A DNA stretch of 64,000 nucleotides from Setophaga petechia (Eukaryota > Chordata > Aves > Passeriformes > Parulidae). The notes under the pieces were generated by a model that saw nothing but the letters and a program-made list of their open reading frames with translations, searched no databases and was not told where the DNA came from. Within the stretch, counting starts at the first letter, position 1, and every line of letters starts with the position of its first letter. A program made the translations under genes and the position numbers. This document shows positions 48,156 to 59,420 of this stretch, one piece after another. Location: assembly GCA_024362935.1 (NCBI GenBank), contig JANCRA010000004.1, positions 19,624,621 through 19,688,620 of the forward strand, read 5' to 3'.

Positions 48156-49716
48156 GGAGAAACCTATGAAGGAGAAGAAAATTCTTTTTAAATGCCAAAT
48201 GTGAAGCTAAAGCATAGGTGATACAGAAAGCTTTCCTCTAGATAGTAACTGGGAGACTGTATATGCTTTCAGAAAAGTGGCAGGTGCCTAGAAGTATCAA
48301 GGAAGGAACCCTAATGTTTCTAGGTTTCATTCACAGAAGAAAGGAAATCCTGCTTGCCAAGGGCAACCTGTATAGACAGATAAGACACAGGAAGAAGGGG
48401 GAAAAAAGGTATTATCCACCCTCTTTTGTAGCTAGGAAACTGAGACATGAGGATTAAATGCACATCAAGAAAGTGTATGCTATTGAACAAATGAAGAAGC
48501 TATACAAAATCATTTTCTGCTAAACAATACAGAAGTGTCATATATATGACTGTTGATAAGTTTATGAAAAATGGTATTGTGTATAAGATGACGAAACAAT
48601 ACAACAGGTAGAGGTAGAGTTGCTTTAAAACAACAATACTCAAGTGTAATTAACCTTTCATTTCCTCTCCTGAGTCACTAGATTAATCTATAAAAGAGAT
48701 TTATGAAATTGGAAAACAATGTTTTGGGCTGAATTCTTTCCTGAAATAAATTCAAGTTTCTTTGAAATGTGAATACTCTCTGAGAGGCAAATTTGGCCAA
48801 CAGACATATTACATTATACACATTATAAATGTGGGGTAAATATTTTCAGAAACAGCAAACAACACACTGACAATATTTTCTGCAAGTATTATGCATCTTC
48901 TGTGGATTGTAATTAAATCTTTCTAGGCTTCCTGTCTGTATTTTCCATGTACAAACACGTTCTTCCTGTGTTGTGACATCTTTACGTTAAGAATGCATGT
49001 CCTTCTCCCAATACACATTTTTCCATACTGATACATTCACTCACCTGGCAGGGAGGTGTATCTTATAGACTGGTTTAGGTTTGATTTATGAATGAAAGCA
49101 TTCAGAGTGTCTTCTCAACCAGCTTAACACAAAAGAGCTAAACCTCACTTTTACGCAGCATTTCAGTTGCGCATCTTCAGCCAGATTCCCACTTTCATCA
49201 TGACCAACAGACACATTAAGATTGTTGATCTCCCTAGGCTGAACACCTCTAACTCATTTGCTATAATTTTATCTGGAAGAAAAATGTATCTTCCACTCCA
49301 GAGGTTAGTCATGAAGCACTGCTTTACTCCACAACAGACAATGGGGCTTTAAGGGCCTGTAGCAAAATGGTTTATGGAGTAGGTCTCTACTACAGACTAA
49401 GTCATGCTTAAGTCATCCCTTCACTTGCTTTTAATCATGTCTATATAGTAATTGATCAAATTCTACTTGCAATACAATTCTTCTCAGAGAATCTTAGTAA
49501 ACTGTAAGTCTTCCAAAAACTATAGGAAAACACTGAAAACGAGTGTGAAATTTGCTACACTAGACAACACAAATGCTGTCTCTATGCCAAAGCAAGTTAG
49601 TCCCTGCTCTAAGAGGCCATTCTTAACTTTCTCTACAATTTCCACCATAATTTTACCTGGCCTTTATTTAAACCACTTCAGCTAAGTTCTGTGTGACTTG
49701 AAGCCTGCCTTAGTTT

Positions 49717-50320
49717 TGTCCTGGTTTAACTTCACTCATCAGCCAAGCCCATACAGCTGCTTACTCACTCCCCCATCAGCACAACTGGGGAGAAAATCAG
49801 AAAGGTAAAAGGTAGAAAACTCATGGGTTAGAATAAGGACAGTTTAACAGCAGAGCAAAAGCTGTGCACACAAGCCAAACACCCACAAGGAGTTAATACC
49901 CTGCTTCCCATGGGCATGCAGGTGCTCGGCCATCTCCAGGAGAGCAGATCTCCATCACAGGTTAGGGTGACTTTGGAAGAAAAACGCCACCACTACAAAT
50001 GTCCTCCCTTCCTCCTTTTTCACCCCATTTCATACACTGAGCATGATGCCATATATCCTGCATCATGGGTCTGATGTCCCTTTGGTCAGTTTAGGTCACC
50101 TGCCCCTGCTCTGTCTCCTCCCAGCATCCCAAGCACCCCCAACTTCCTCAACAGCACGGAATACAAAAAGCAGAAAAGGCCTTGCCTGTGGGTGAGCCCC
50201 ACTTAGCAATAAAGAAAACATCTCCATATTATTAAACCTGTGTTCAGCACAAATCCAAAACACAGCCCCATACTAGCCATTGTGAAGAATATTAAATCTA
50301 CCCCTGCCAAATCAGGTACA
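49717..50320. mobile_element. Solo LTR of an endogenous retrovirus, avian type
   Basis: The 604-bp segment starts TGTCCTGGTTTAAC and ends in GGTACA. Its two ends form an imperfect terminal inverted repeat (TGT.CCTGGTTT against TGTACCTGATTT). Inner blocks CTTACTCACTCCCCCATCA, GGGGAGAAAATCAG, CTCATGGGTTAGAATAAGG and TTTGGTCAGTTTAGGTCACC match, in order, a long terminal repeat family I recognise from many bird genomes. No gag, pol or env sequence flanks it, so it is a solo LTR left by recombination. Flanking pentamers AGTTT and ACCTT differ, so a target duplication, if made, has decayed. Orientation is uncertain; the family consensus as I recall it would place the 5' end on the minus strand. Confidence 0.82.
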
Positions 50321-53300
50321 ACCTTATATTTAAAAAATGCACATATGTCAACATCCACTTAAACAAATTTCACACACATAATGCAGTGGTTCCTTCCTCC
50401 CTCATCCCTCCTTCATCGCCACACTAAGACAAGAAATGGAGCTTCATTTGGTCTGCAGTTACAGAAACAAAAAATTTCTAAGGTTATTGAGAATATAAAG
50501 GTCCCATATTAAATACCACTTTAATTCCTCTAAAATTACTGTACACATTTAAATAGAAGTTCTTCAGACATGTCTTAATCAACCACAGAATTAAGACATA
50601 ATTTTCCAGTTTCCTCCAGATTTCCTTATGTGTAACTGGAAAGAAAGTAATCTTAGGTGATACACTGATATCCCCTTCCAGAATGATGCCATCAGCTCTG
50701 AAAGGGAGGTTACTCAGCTCCCCAAATAAATTCTAAGGGTGCTTTTTCATTCACATAAAACAAATAAAAGCATAATGGCTCTACCCCCAACTGCCATATT
50801 AACTTAAGCCTGGATGATCTTGCCTGAAATAAATGTGACAGAGTTCATACAAATTTTTCTGGTAGCAAAATGGTGGGGAAATGACAAGTAACCTCTTCTG
50901 CCTAGAGACAGAAGGAATCTGTCCAGAGCTGTAATTCTTAGAAATAAAAGTATGCATCTGATATGGCTGAAGCATCACATTTTTCTTTTATTACAATTGG
51001 TAGTGAAAGGCACTATTTATGAACAGCTAGAACCCATCTGTTATGGCATCTTATGACTCCTAGCTCTAAAGCACTGTTTTTGCACCACAAAAAAAAAAAA
51101 GAAAAAAAATTACAAAACATCAACAGATTGAAAGAATATGTCATATCTGTCCACATAGAAAAATGAAATTATTATGTCTTTTCTATGGATTCTCAGACAG
51201 AAGAAAATACATTCATTTTGGCAAACACAATGTAAAAATATAAAATGTATAGTCTTTCACTTGAACAGGACACTGATAATACATAAGTAAAAAAAAAGAT
51301 ATTATATGCAATAGGTAACTCACATGAAAGAAAAATTCAACCAGAAATCAAGTAATATTTAGTGAAATCATTTAAATATAGAACCAGCAAATAACCAGAG
51401 AGAAGATGCTATTAAGGGAGACCATTAGCATCAAGTTATGCCTTATTTTCTGAACTTGTTTTACAAAGATCAAATTTTGGTTGAATTTACTCATAAAGAG
51501 TAAATAAAACATTCTTCACATTGCTCTCTGTAAGTGTCATACTTAACTTACCATACAAATTAAATCCAAATACAAGCATAATTGTAAAAGCTCCTCTTCC
51601 CACAAAGCAATCATACAATCAAGCCAATCAATATGTTAAAACTATGAACGTCTATGCATTAGATTCAAGTTCAAATTAATAACCAAAGATTTCATTTGTG
51701 AAAATGAACTATAACTTACTCTTGGGCACAAGAATGTCTGGAAAATTCACATCAAACTTGGTCGATCTATGCATTAAACTCATTATGTCATAGACAGGAA
51801 TTTACAGATCAGCTGATGGGACTTTGAGCTGCACTGTTCCTGCTGTCCACATGATAAAATCTGTGAGATTTCAAGAAGCATTGCTTCCTGAAGTTAGCCA
51901 AAATCTTATTGAACGTCTACTCTTTGGTATCCAGCTATTTTTTAACTCATCTCAAAAAGATGCCTGTCTTCAGATGGCAAAGCTTCTCCATGTGCTTCTT
52001 TCTGGTATATTTTCTCAGTATATAAACAGAGGAAAATACAGAAGATCTTAGATACCATAGAACTATTTTCAGTTGCATTTTTTAAGTATTTTAAAAACAT
52101 GTATTAAATATTTTTTTAAATGTAAGTATTTAAAAAATCTGATCTTTTTTTTTTTTTACTAAAGGCATGAATACCCATTTAGAAAAATCTGGTGCTTTGA
52201 AAACTACAAGGAGAGAAACACAAGTCTCCAGAGACTGAATTTTTCTGAACCAACGCTTCCTAAAAAAACAGATTCAAAGTTCTGTGCAGTTCAAATGTGA
52301 ATTACTTTTCAGGCCTTAATAAATTCTGTTCATTTTACAAACAGAAAAACTACACAAACTTAACTAGAGTCCAAGCCAGACTATAAAGTTTGTAAGCCTT
52401 TTAACAAAGCAGGATCAAACACCAAACAAGAACAACTTCAAGACATATTTTAGACAGTTTCCTAGATTTGTAAACGAACAGAGTTGTTCTGATGTCAGTG
52501 TAGCCAGTCTGATTTACGTTGGCTTCTACCTGTTCTTTTGAGAAACTGGAGGATAACATAATCAAATTAATTTATGACTTAAAGGCTCAACTTTTCTTCT
52601 TCTCAAAAATCCAGGAAAAGACTAGACTTTGCAGCATACACCAAAAAATATGAAATGCATACTGTCGACAACGGAAGGTGAATTTTTATTCTGAATTTAT
52701 TTAATTTTACAATATTTCATTACTTATTGCTGTTTTATTCCAACATAACTACACACATCAGTTCACATTCAGGTTCCAGGCCAGTTTAGATTATATGCAA
52801 TGAAGCTCCAAGATAAGAAGGAATTATTTGCTGCCAGTCACATTTCTGCACGTTGTCACTGATATAAATTAACTCATTACGGATATAAATTAACTCATAT
52901 ATCAACAAAAATGGGAGAATAGTGTTTTGCTTTGCTTTTTTTTGAAGATGGTGTAAGAAGTAAATGGGGAACTCTCACTCAGGGGCAAAACCAAACAAAC
53001 AAATAAAAACCAATGAAAAGGAATACACTTTTTCAACATATACACTATATCTTTTTCCAAAGAATCCATCAGCACTGAACAAGAACTGAATGCTGTTTTA
53101 GTTCACAGAAACTCCTTAAAGAGTGGATGTCTCCTTTACAGAGCAGTGGACCTTTTTTTCCTCAGAGTGATGCCTTTGAAAATAGTTTTATTTTCTTTCC
53201 ATCTGATTTAACTGATGTCTTATGTACTTCACCATCTCAGCTATCTACCCATATACATTATGTCCCCCAGACACATAAATACTTGAGGAGAAGGGATAAC

Positions 53301-54298
53301 AGCACAAAGAATAACTTTTTAACTGAGAGCTTGTCTACACATTCAGCTACTTGGGAATAAAAATTCAAGGACAGTAGTTGCAGAAAAACTGTTCTTGAAT
53401 GATTCAGTTCATTCCATGATGATGCTTGCTCTAAGAATGGGAAGTCAATCCGAAATACCTTCTTCTAATAGCATACATTATTAAGTAAAATAGATCACTC
53501 TTCCTATTTCCCACTTCACCAATCAAAATAAACTTTAGGTGCAGACAAATCACTATGCATCTCGAACACTAATTTAAAAAGCCAGATTTTATACAGGTTG
53601 GAAGAAGGTTTTGTACAGTATGGAACAACACCTTCATGCATGAGAAGGGAATTTGAAAAAATAATATTTTAAAATGAGGTGGAAAAAAAATTCACACTTT
53701 CAAGTAAACATTTTATCATCACAGTAACAAAAGAAATGTTTTTTCATTGATAGCTGCCTTGCTCAGAAAGCACTCCATGTGAAGTGATGGCAAGACAAAA
53801 ACAGATCCTGACAGACAGACAAAAAGTAGTAATGTATTTGAAAGGCAATGCTGTGAAACTTGTTGAACCAGAGCAGCTACTATATCATTAAGAGAGATTC
53901 TTAGTTTGAAGACAACTTGCTGCTGCAGGATATCCATCAGCTGTGAGGCTGACTTGACATGGAATACCACTACAGAGAGTTGCACTATTATAAAAGGCTA
54001 AAGCTTCATTACTATGAAGAACTGTAAGAATTCTAAAGTAGATGGAAAATTAACCTTCTTAGTTGCAAACAGTTAATTTTGTCCTCTTAACAACTCTTAT
54101 CATGTCGTACAGACCTGGCTTAAATCTCATATAATATTTTGATTTTTCTTTCACAGACCATATGCCAACCAGGACTTATTTTTTAATTTTTGAAATCCTT
54201 TATCTGCTGAATGACAGTGATACTCAGTATCTGAACAAAATTTCTTTAGAATGGGAGATTTCCCTCCATGTAGCAAAGCATCATCATTTTCATGAATA
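50321..54298. other. AT-rich intronic stretch after the solo LTR
   Basis: Contains a pyrimidine-rich patch (50391-50417), A-rich runs (51089-51109), a T15 run (52146-52160) and the 21-bp-period duplication. No other feature could be supported. Confidence 0.6.
52861..52898 (+). repeat. 21-bp-period tandem duplication
   Basis: GATATAAATTAACTCAT is found at 52861-52877 and again, unchanged, at 52882-52898. Confidence 0.9.
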
Positions 54299-54404
54299 GT
54301 CCTGGGCATGAACAACCTGCTCTATGTTGGCCCTGCTCTTAGGAGAGGCACTGAGCCAAAAGACCTCCAGAGGTCCCTTCCAACCTCAACCAGTCAGTGA
54401 TTCT
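54299..54404 (+). mobile_element. CR1 LINE 3' tail fragment
   Basis: ACCTCCAGAGGTCCCTTCCA and CAACCTCAACCAGTCAGTGA are the typical end of bird CR1, preceded by a diverged CCTGCTCT-type 3' UTR part. Only about 100 bp remain, a strong 5' truncation as is usual for CR1. Confidence 0.87.
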
Positions 54405-55622
54405 TCATTAGGTCTGCAAACAATGGCCTGAAGAGGTTCATGAGGATTTATAAAAAGAATGAGAAGGCATGTAACACTTTCAGCTATATACTGGCGAAGG
54501 CGAAATCTGTCTATGTCTGTGCCTATTGTCTTTTTCTTTTCTAGAAGAAACCTCTTCGGACCTGAGCAATTGGCAGGGTAGGAGCTGGCTTGCTAAGATA
54601 TATCTTTCATTCATGTAGTGCATGACTGAGAAGACCCTTTTCATACAATACGAAGTTTAAGCCTCAAATGTCTTCACTGTCACTTTGGATGAGTTGTCCT
54701 ACTGGGCTAGAAGCTACAATGATATCAAAACCCAGAAATTCTTCCCAAGTAATACTCACTTTTCATAAGCATGGCTCATCAAGGAACAAAAAAGATCCAC
54801 AGAGGCATGTGAAATATTTGAACAGAGAACACGGTACCACAGAATCTCAGGCAGGCAAAAATTATGGCTATAATTTGCCTTTAGTGTCCCCTGAAAGCAC
54901 CATCAAATTCAAATATCATGATGCAGGAAGACTAATACCAGTGACTGACTAAAAAGGTCCATCTACTTCTTCATGGCTAGTAAAACACAGCAATTTATCC
55001 AGATCTTTCAGCCCTGACATGTAACATATTCTGTTCCTTGAACAGTCAGGTCACTCTCAGAGCCTTCCTTAAATCAAAAAGTGTCATTTTCATTGAAACT
55101 TTTCTCTCTATCAAAACACATATATTGCTTAAATCAAATTTCTGATGCTTTTTCAAAAGATGAGATATCTACTACATGCTTCATACCACTTTTAGACAAG
55201 AGGTAGGATTTACAATATGATCTGTATTTCAAAAGGAATTAGCCATACACTGATTTCCCTATGAAGCTTTGAAAGGATCACAATCTGCAAAGCACAAAGA
55301 CATGCACGGTAGTGACAGATAAAGTTCAGGTCTGTGTAGCTACAGTAAGTACTGGTTGCACAAAATGTTGTATCACCAAACACTACTTGAAGAACTTAGT
55401 AGACCAAAGTGCTATTGGTCTACACAATGCAAGAAGAGATATACTGTATGGTATAATTTCTTTAATTAATCTGTAATTGTGGATTATGGACATAACACCT
55501 AGCATATTACATGTGAACAGAACCTTACATTTACAATTGCTTTTTCAGGTTCCCACAGTAAATCACTTTGTTGGACACACTATAATATAATATTAAACAC
55601 GCATATACACAAGAAATATTTA

Positions 55623-55650
55623 TGGTAGTGCAATTTATGTTGCACTATCA
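55623..55650. other. Short hairpin, 8-bp perfect core
   Basis: TAGTGCAA (55626-55633) and TTGCACTA (55640-55647) pair around a six-base loop. Two more pairs form outside across one G-T position. It is too short for a microRNA precursor. Confidence 0.65.
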
Positions 55651-55685
55651 ACATTCTAAATATTAAGATAATGTTTTCAGAGGAA

Positions 55686-55720
55686 AGCATTGTGTCTCAC
55701 TGAAGAGCATTGTGTCTCAC
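55686..55720 (+). repeat. 20-bp-period tandem duplication
   Basis: AGCATTGTGTCTCAC occurs at 55686-55700 and 55706-55720 without mismatch. Confidence 0.9.
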
Positions 55721-56156
55721 ACTTTCCCTACCAAAGTATTTTTACTTTTCTGAAAAAGCCAACTCTACTGATTTCAGTAGAGAAACATCAAGAATGAGTT
55801 TAATTTACACAGAAGGCTTAAAAAAACATAAGAACTTAGTTTTATTATAATGCCATTAAGGTGACACTTCTCTCCTGAGTTGCCCATTAGCAAACCCATA
55901 TGAAAAATGTCCTACAAAAGTTGTTTGCCCAAATGCCATGTCTTGTCATGATACTATTTCTATTTACATTACTGCACAATTTTAAGTCCTCAGTCACAGT
56001 CCCAGTACAGAAGGTAGTGTAGAAAGTTTATACAAAAATAAATTCCAAATTAAGTGATCATCGGTCCAGCTTAAAAAACATAAAAGCAGTTTAACTGGAT
56101 CCCTGGAAATTCCCTCTGCATAAAAAGGAATTTCCACAACTATCACAGAATCAGCT

Positions 56157-56176
56157 CATGGCACTACTGTGCCATG
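56157..56176. other. Short hairpin, 8-bp arms with 4-base loop
   Basis: CATGGCAC and GTGCCATG are exact reverse complements around TACT. No poly(T) tail or other sign of a terminator or RNA gene follows. Confidence 0.7.
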
Positions 56177-56599
56177 CTCTTCAAAGCCTCAAGCATGGGA
56201 GGGGTTTTTGAGGAAATTTAAGTGTTGTCATGGGTGGCCAGAGGCCAGTATAAACTAACATGTCATCACATCACTCTAAAGGCCATAATGGTCCAGGACA
56301 GACCAAGCTGACAAGTCTCTGTTAGCTTCCACTCCTCCCATACTTGCAGTGATTTTACTCAGACTACAGGATTGCTCTTGCAGTCTGATGCTCCACACAT
56401 TAAAGAAGAAAACACAACTCTACAAAATACATTCAATTCTCACATCATAATTCAAGTGAAGAAGAATGCAAAGGGTAACAAAACAGTCAGAAATTTTTAA
56501 ATCACAGTTTTCTAAGGACAAAAGAAATAGTAGGTGACTAAAGTCAAGAATTAACTTTAGAGGAACAATGCGTGGAAAAAGAATTGATTTGTTTCAAAG

Positions 56600-57000
56600 A
56601 TGTACTAACAAATGTCTAATGGAATGGCATCCTTTTTAAGGGGACAAAAATCCCAAGATGACTAAATGGCAAAAGTAAAGAGGCAATGGAAGAAATATTG
56701 ATGAAAAATGCAGTGTAGAAGCAACTAAAACCATCAAGAAGAAATGATTTAAAGGAAAAATATATGTTGAGAGCTAGATGGAGTGAAAAAAGAAAATTAC
56801 ACAGGAGAAAAGCAGAGTATCAGAGGGGACAGCAAGCAATATAGTGAAGAGTAATAAGGCTTTCTACAAATACATAAAAGGAAAGAAGACAGTAAAGGAT
56901 AAAAAGAACACATTAAAGTATAAAACAGATGCTTAGATACAGGATGATGCAAGGTTGATGGCAGGATTAAACATTTCCTTCACAGGGACCATTCTCTCCA
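56600..57000 (+). mobile_element. Possible degenerate LINE (CR1-like) linker fragment
   Basis: GGCTTTCTACAAATACATAA, followed by AAGGAAAGAAG, would encode F-Y-K-Y-I-K-G-K-K, the kind of motif found between the endonuclease and reverse-transcriptase domains of CR1. About 90 bases later ATTTCCTTCACAGG resembles the N-A-F-F-x-S-V-F-T block that follows in CR1. The spacing is roughly right, but the rest is diverged and purine-rich, which favours chance matches. Confidence 0.3.
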
Positions 57001-58849
57001 GAAAATGTGAAGAAAATACTAGGAAACATGAAGCTAATACCTGCCTCCCAGATCAATTAAATAATAAAATGCTGTTTTTAAAGCTCACTAGAAGTTAGTA
57101 TGGACAAACTTAAATTAACATACATTTCATATTGGAATAATCTGGTGCAGTATGCACTGAAAACTCATCACTCCCTCTGTCTCTTATCTGGTGTTTCACC
57201 TTAATCAGACACAGATCAGTCAACTGCAAGTAGCCTATAATGTGATCAGCTTTTAGTGAGAGATATGATTTCAACTCCATCTGCAGTTAGAATGGATATC
57301 TGGATACAAGGTATTACATGTAAAAAAGACACGACTAATTCATACCAATACATGTTCATTATAAATGCCTCAATAATGAAATTTAGTCCCTTTTCTGAAA
57401 GGATAAGTTAAGGAGTACAGGAATAGACTTAAAGGAGACATGTATATAAATTTTAGTAGCTTTAAACAAATACTGGTAGGTTGATCAGTCAGTAGGAAAG
57501 AATAACCTCTGTGTTCAGATGGTAAAGTGAGCAAAAACCAGCCTTCTAAAAAGGAGAAGTGAATATCATTGCTGCCATTTTTTTGAAGAAAAAGTGACCA
57601 CTGAGGTCCCACAATACACACACTGAAGCAAGTTTATCCAATTTTTAAAGATGTCCAGTATTACTTCAATATTAAAATACCAATTCTAATTTTTTTTTTG
57701 ATTGATGACAGTGTGTTGCTAAATCAACCTGATTTCCATTTCAAAAGTACTTTAATAAAGATGCAGTGACAAAACATTCAGAATAATTAGAAAAGACATT
57801 TGATACAAAACTAGATCTATTGAAAGACAAAAGGAAGTTATTCAGGACACATCTGTCCAAACAGCAATTCATGATTTATACGTGTGAAGGTTGTTCAGAA
57901 ATTTTCTATGAATCCCACCAGAAGCCTGTAATGACATCTCAAGGGAACCTCTGTGAGAATAAGCTATTCTATATTCCATTAGACACTTCTTAAAAGGAAA
58001 TGGAGGTAGGTTATTATACAAAGCTCTGTTTACTTTGCCAGTCCCAACAAGTATCTTCAAGTTGGCACCATCAGAAGGCTGCCATGCTTACTTGGAAGCA
58101 CCACATTTTGTCATTTCACTGAGATGAGAGAGGCAGTCAGTACTCCACTGGACGGGTTTGCAAGGTGACACTAAGCTCCAAAGGAGGCAAGGAAGGAGCC
58201 AATGCAAAGACCAATAATAATGGAAGAAAGTAAAGCAGACAGTGGAGGTAAGAGGAAATGGATATAGAACAGTGGAAGACATGGTAATGCAGATACCATG
58301 CAAAGGAGAACAAAGTGAGAGGATGGGGCACAGATGACAGCACAGTACAATTCAATTACTAACATTGCTTTTCAGTGGTTTCAGTACAAAATATTCTGAT
58401 AAACTCCAAATTAGGTGATTGAGTGGAGAAGACAAATGACAAGGCTCCTTTGTTTCCCTGGGATTTCAGACGAAAGGATGGTAAAATCTCCACATTCAAA
58501 AAACGAAGTGTATTAACATCTTCTGACAGGAGGAAAAACATTTAACTGTTTTTAAAACAACTAGTTTATGTTTGGTATGTATCAAATTCTACTGAAAACA
58601 AAAAAAGGGAACATGAAAGTTACACCCAGGAAAAGAGACAGACAAGTTTTTACAAAGAAAAAAAGGGGGAAATTGAAAACTGGATAGTTTTGAAGAAGAT
58701 AAGAGACCAATTAAGAATATGTTCCATTATTATTCTCTCTTAAAAGAACACAGAAAACAAGAATACATGCAAGATGTACAATCTTAGTGACATGGCTTTT
58801 CATTCAGAGACGAAGAGTGAATAAGATATAGAAGGTTTCTCCAGAAGGC

Positions 58850-59420
58850 AGTGTGCTCATGTGCAGCCTGACTTCTGCCATCCTTCTGCCATTTATCTGC
58901 TGCGCTGTGCACGTCTGGCCAGCGCCAGAGGTGAGCCTGGGAGTCTGGGACGGCCTCTGCCGAACAGCTTCAGGGGCTTTCCTCAGCCTGCCTCAGGGGA
59001 ACAAGAACAGACCCACCATCACCTGCCAAACTGTGGCTACCAGAGTGCACGTGGTGCCTCTGCCTCCTTGAGAGAAGGGAAAAGAGACATGGAAGAACAA
59101 GAGGAGACAATTGAACAAGGTGGGAGCAAAGAGACACCTGAGTGTGGCTAGAAGAAAGAGACTGCTGAGTAGGGGGTGGGCAAAGAGAGACCCAACTAGT
59201 GCTGATGCAAAAAGCTCTATGAGTAGAGACCAAGGGGAGACATAGGAGGAGGTCTGCCTGTGAGAGGATTGCAGCCTGAGCAGCTGTGTAAGAAGCAAAG
59301 AAGAGGTGAAGCAAAGAAACTATTACAAAATAAACCCAGCCTCCTGTTTTGTTATTGCCTTGCTCAAGTGACTGTGGGGACCAGCAAAAGGGAAGCAGAG
59401 GGAAGCTGAGGCACGTTTAT
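58850..59420 (+). other. Anomalous GC-rich segment ending in a polyadenylation signal; possible LTR or old insertion
   Basis: The first 220 bases are clearly richer in GC and CpG than the flanks. The middle is GA-rich with repeated GAGAC words. Near the end AATAAA (59329-59334) is followed by CCCAGCCTCCTG and a GT-rich stretch, as in the end of a transcript or the R-U5 part of an LTR. Open frames of up to 114 codons cross it on both strands; none resembles a known protein. No terminal repeats or target duplications could be fixed, so its class stays open. Confidence 0.4.

Larger units (their letters stand above)
44186..49716. other. AT-rich intronic stretch between CR1 copies and the solo LTR
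   Basis: Holds an A-rich patch (44694-44711), an AAAG run near 45877-45888, a T14 run near 46417-46430 and T/C runs near 46493-46506, besides the listed items. No gene was recognised. Confidence 0.6.

Noticed and set aside
56150..56160. TCACAGAATC as a possible reverse-strand CR1 tail
   Set aside because: No neighbouring CR1 3' UTR words (such as GGTTGGAAGGGACC) follow, so the match is too short.
58853..59314. Overlapping frames of 72, 96 and 114 codons on both strands
   Set aside because: GC-rich composition makes stops rare. No recognisable domain is present, and frames on both strands argue against real coding.
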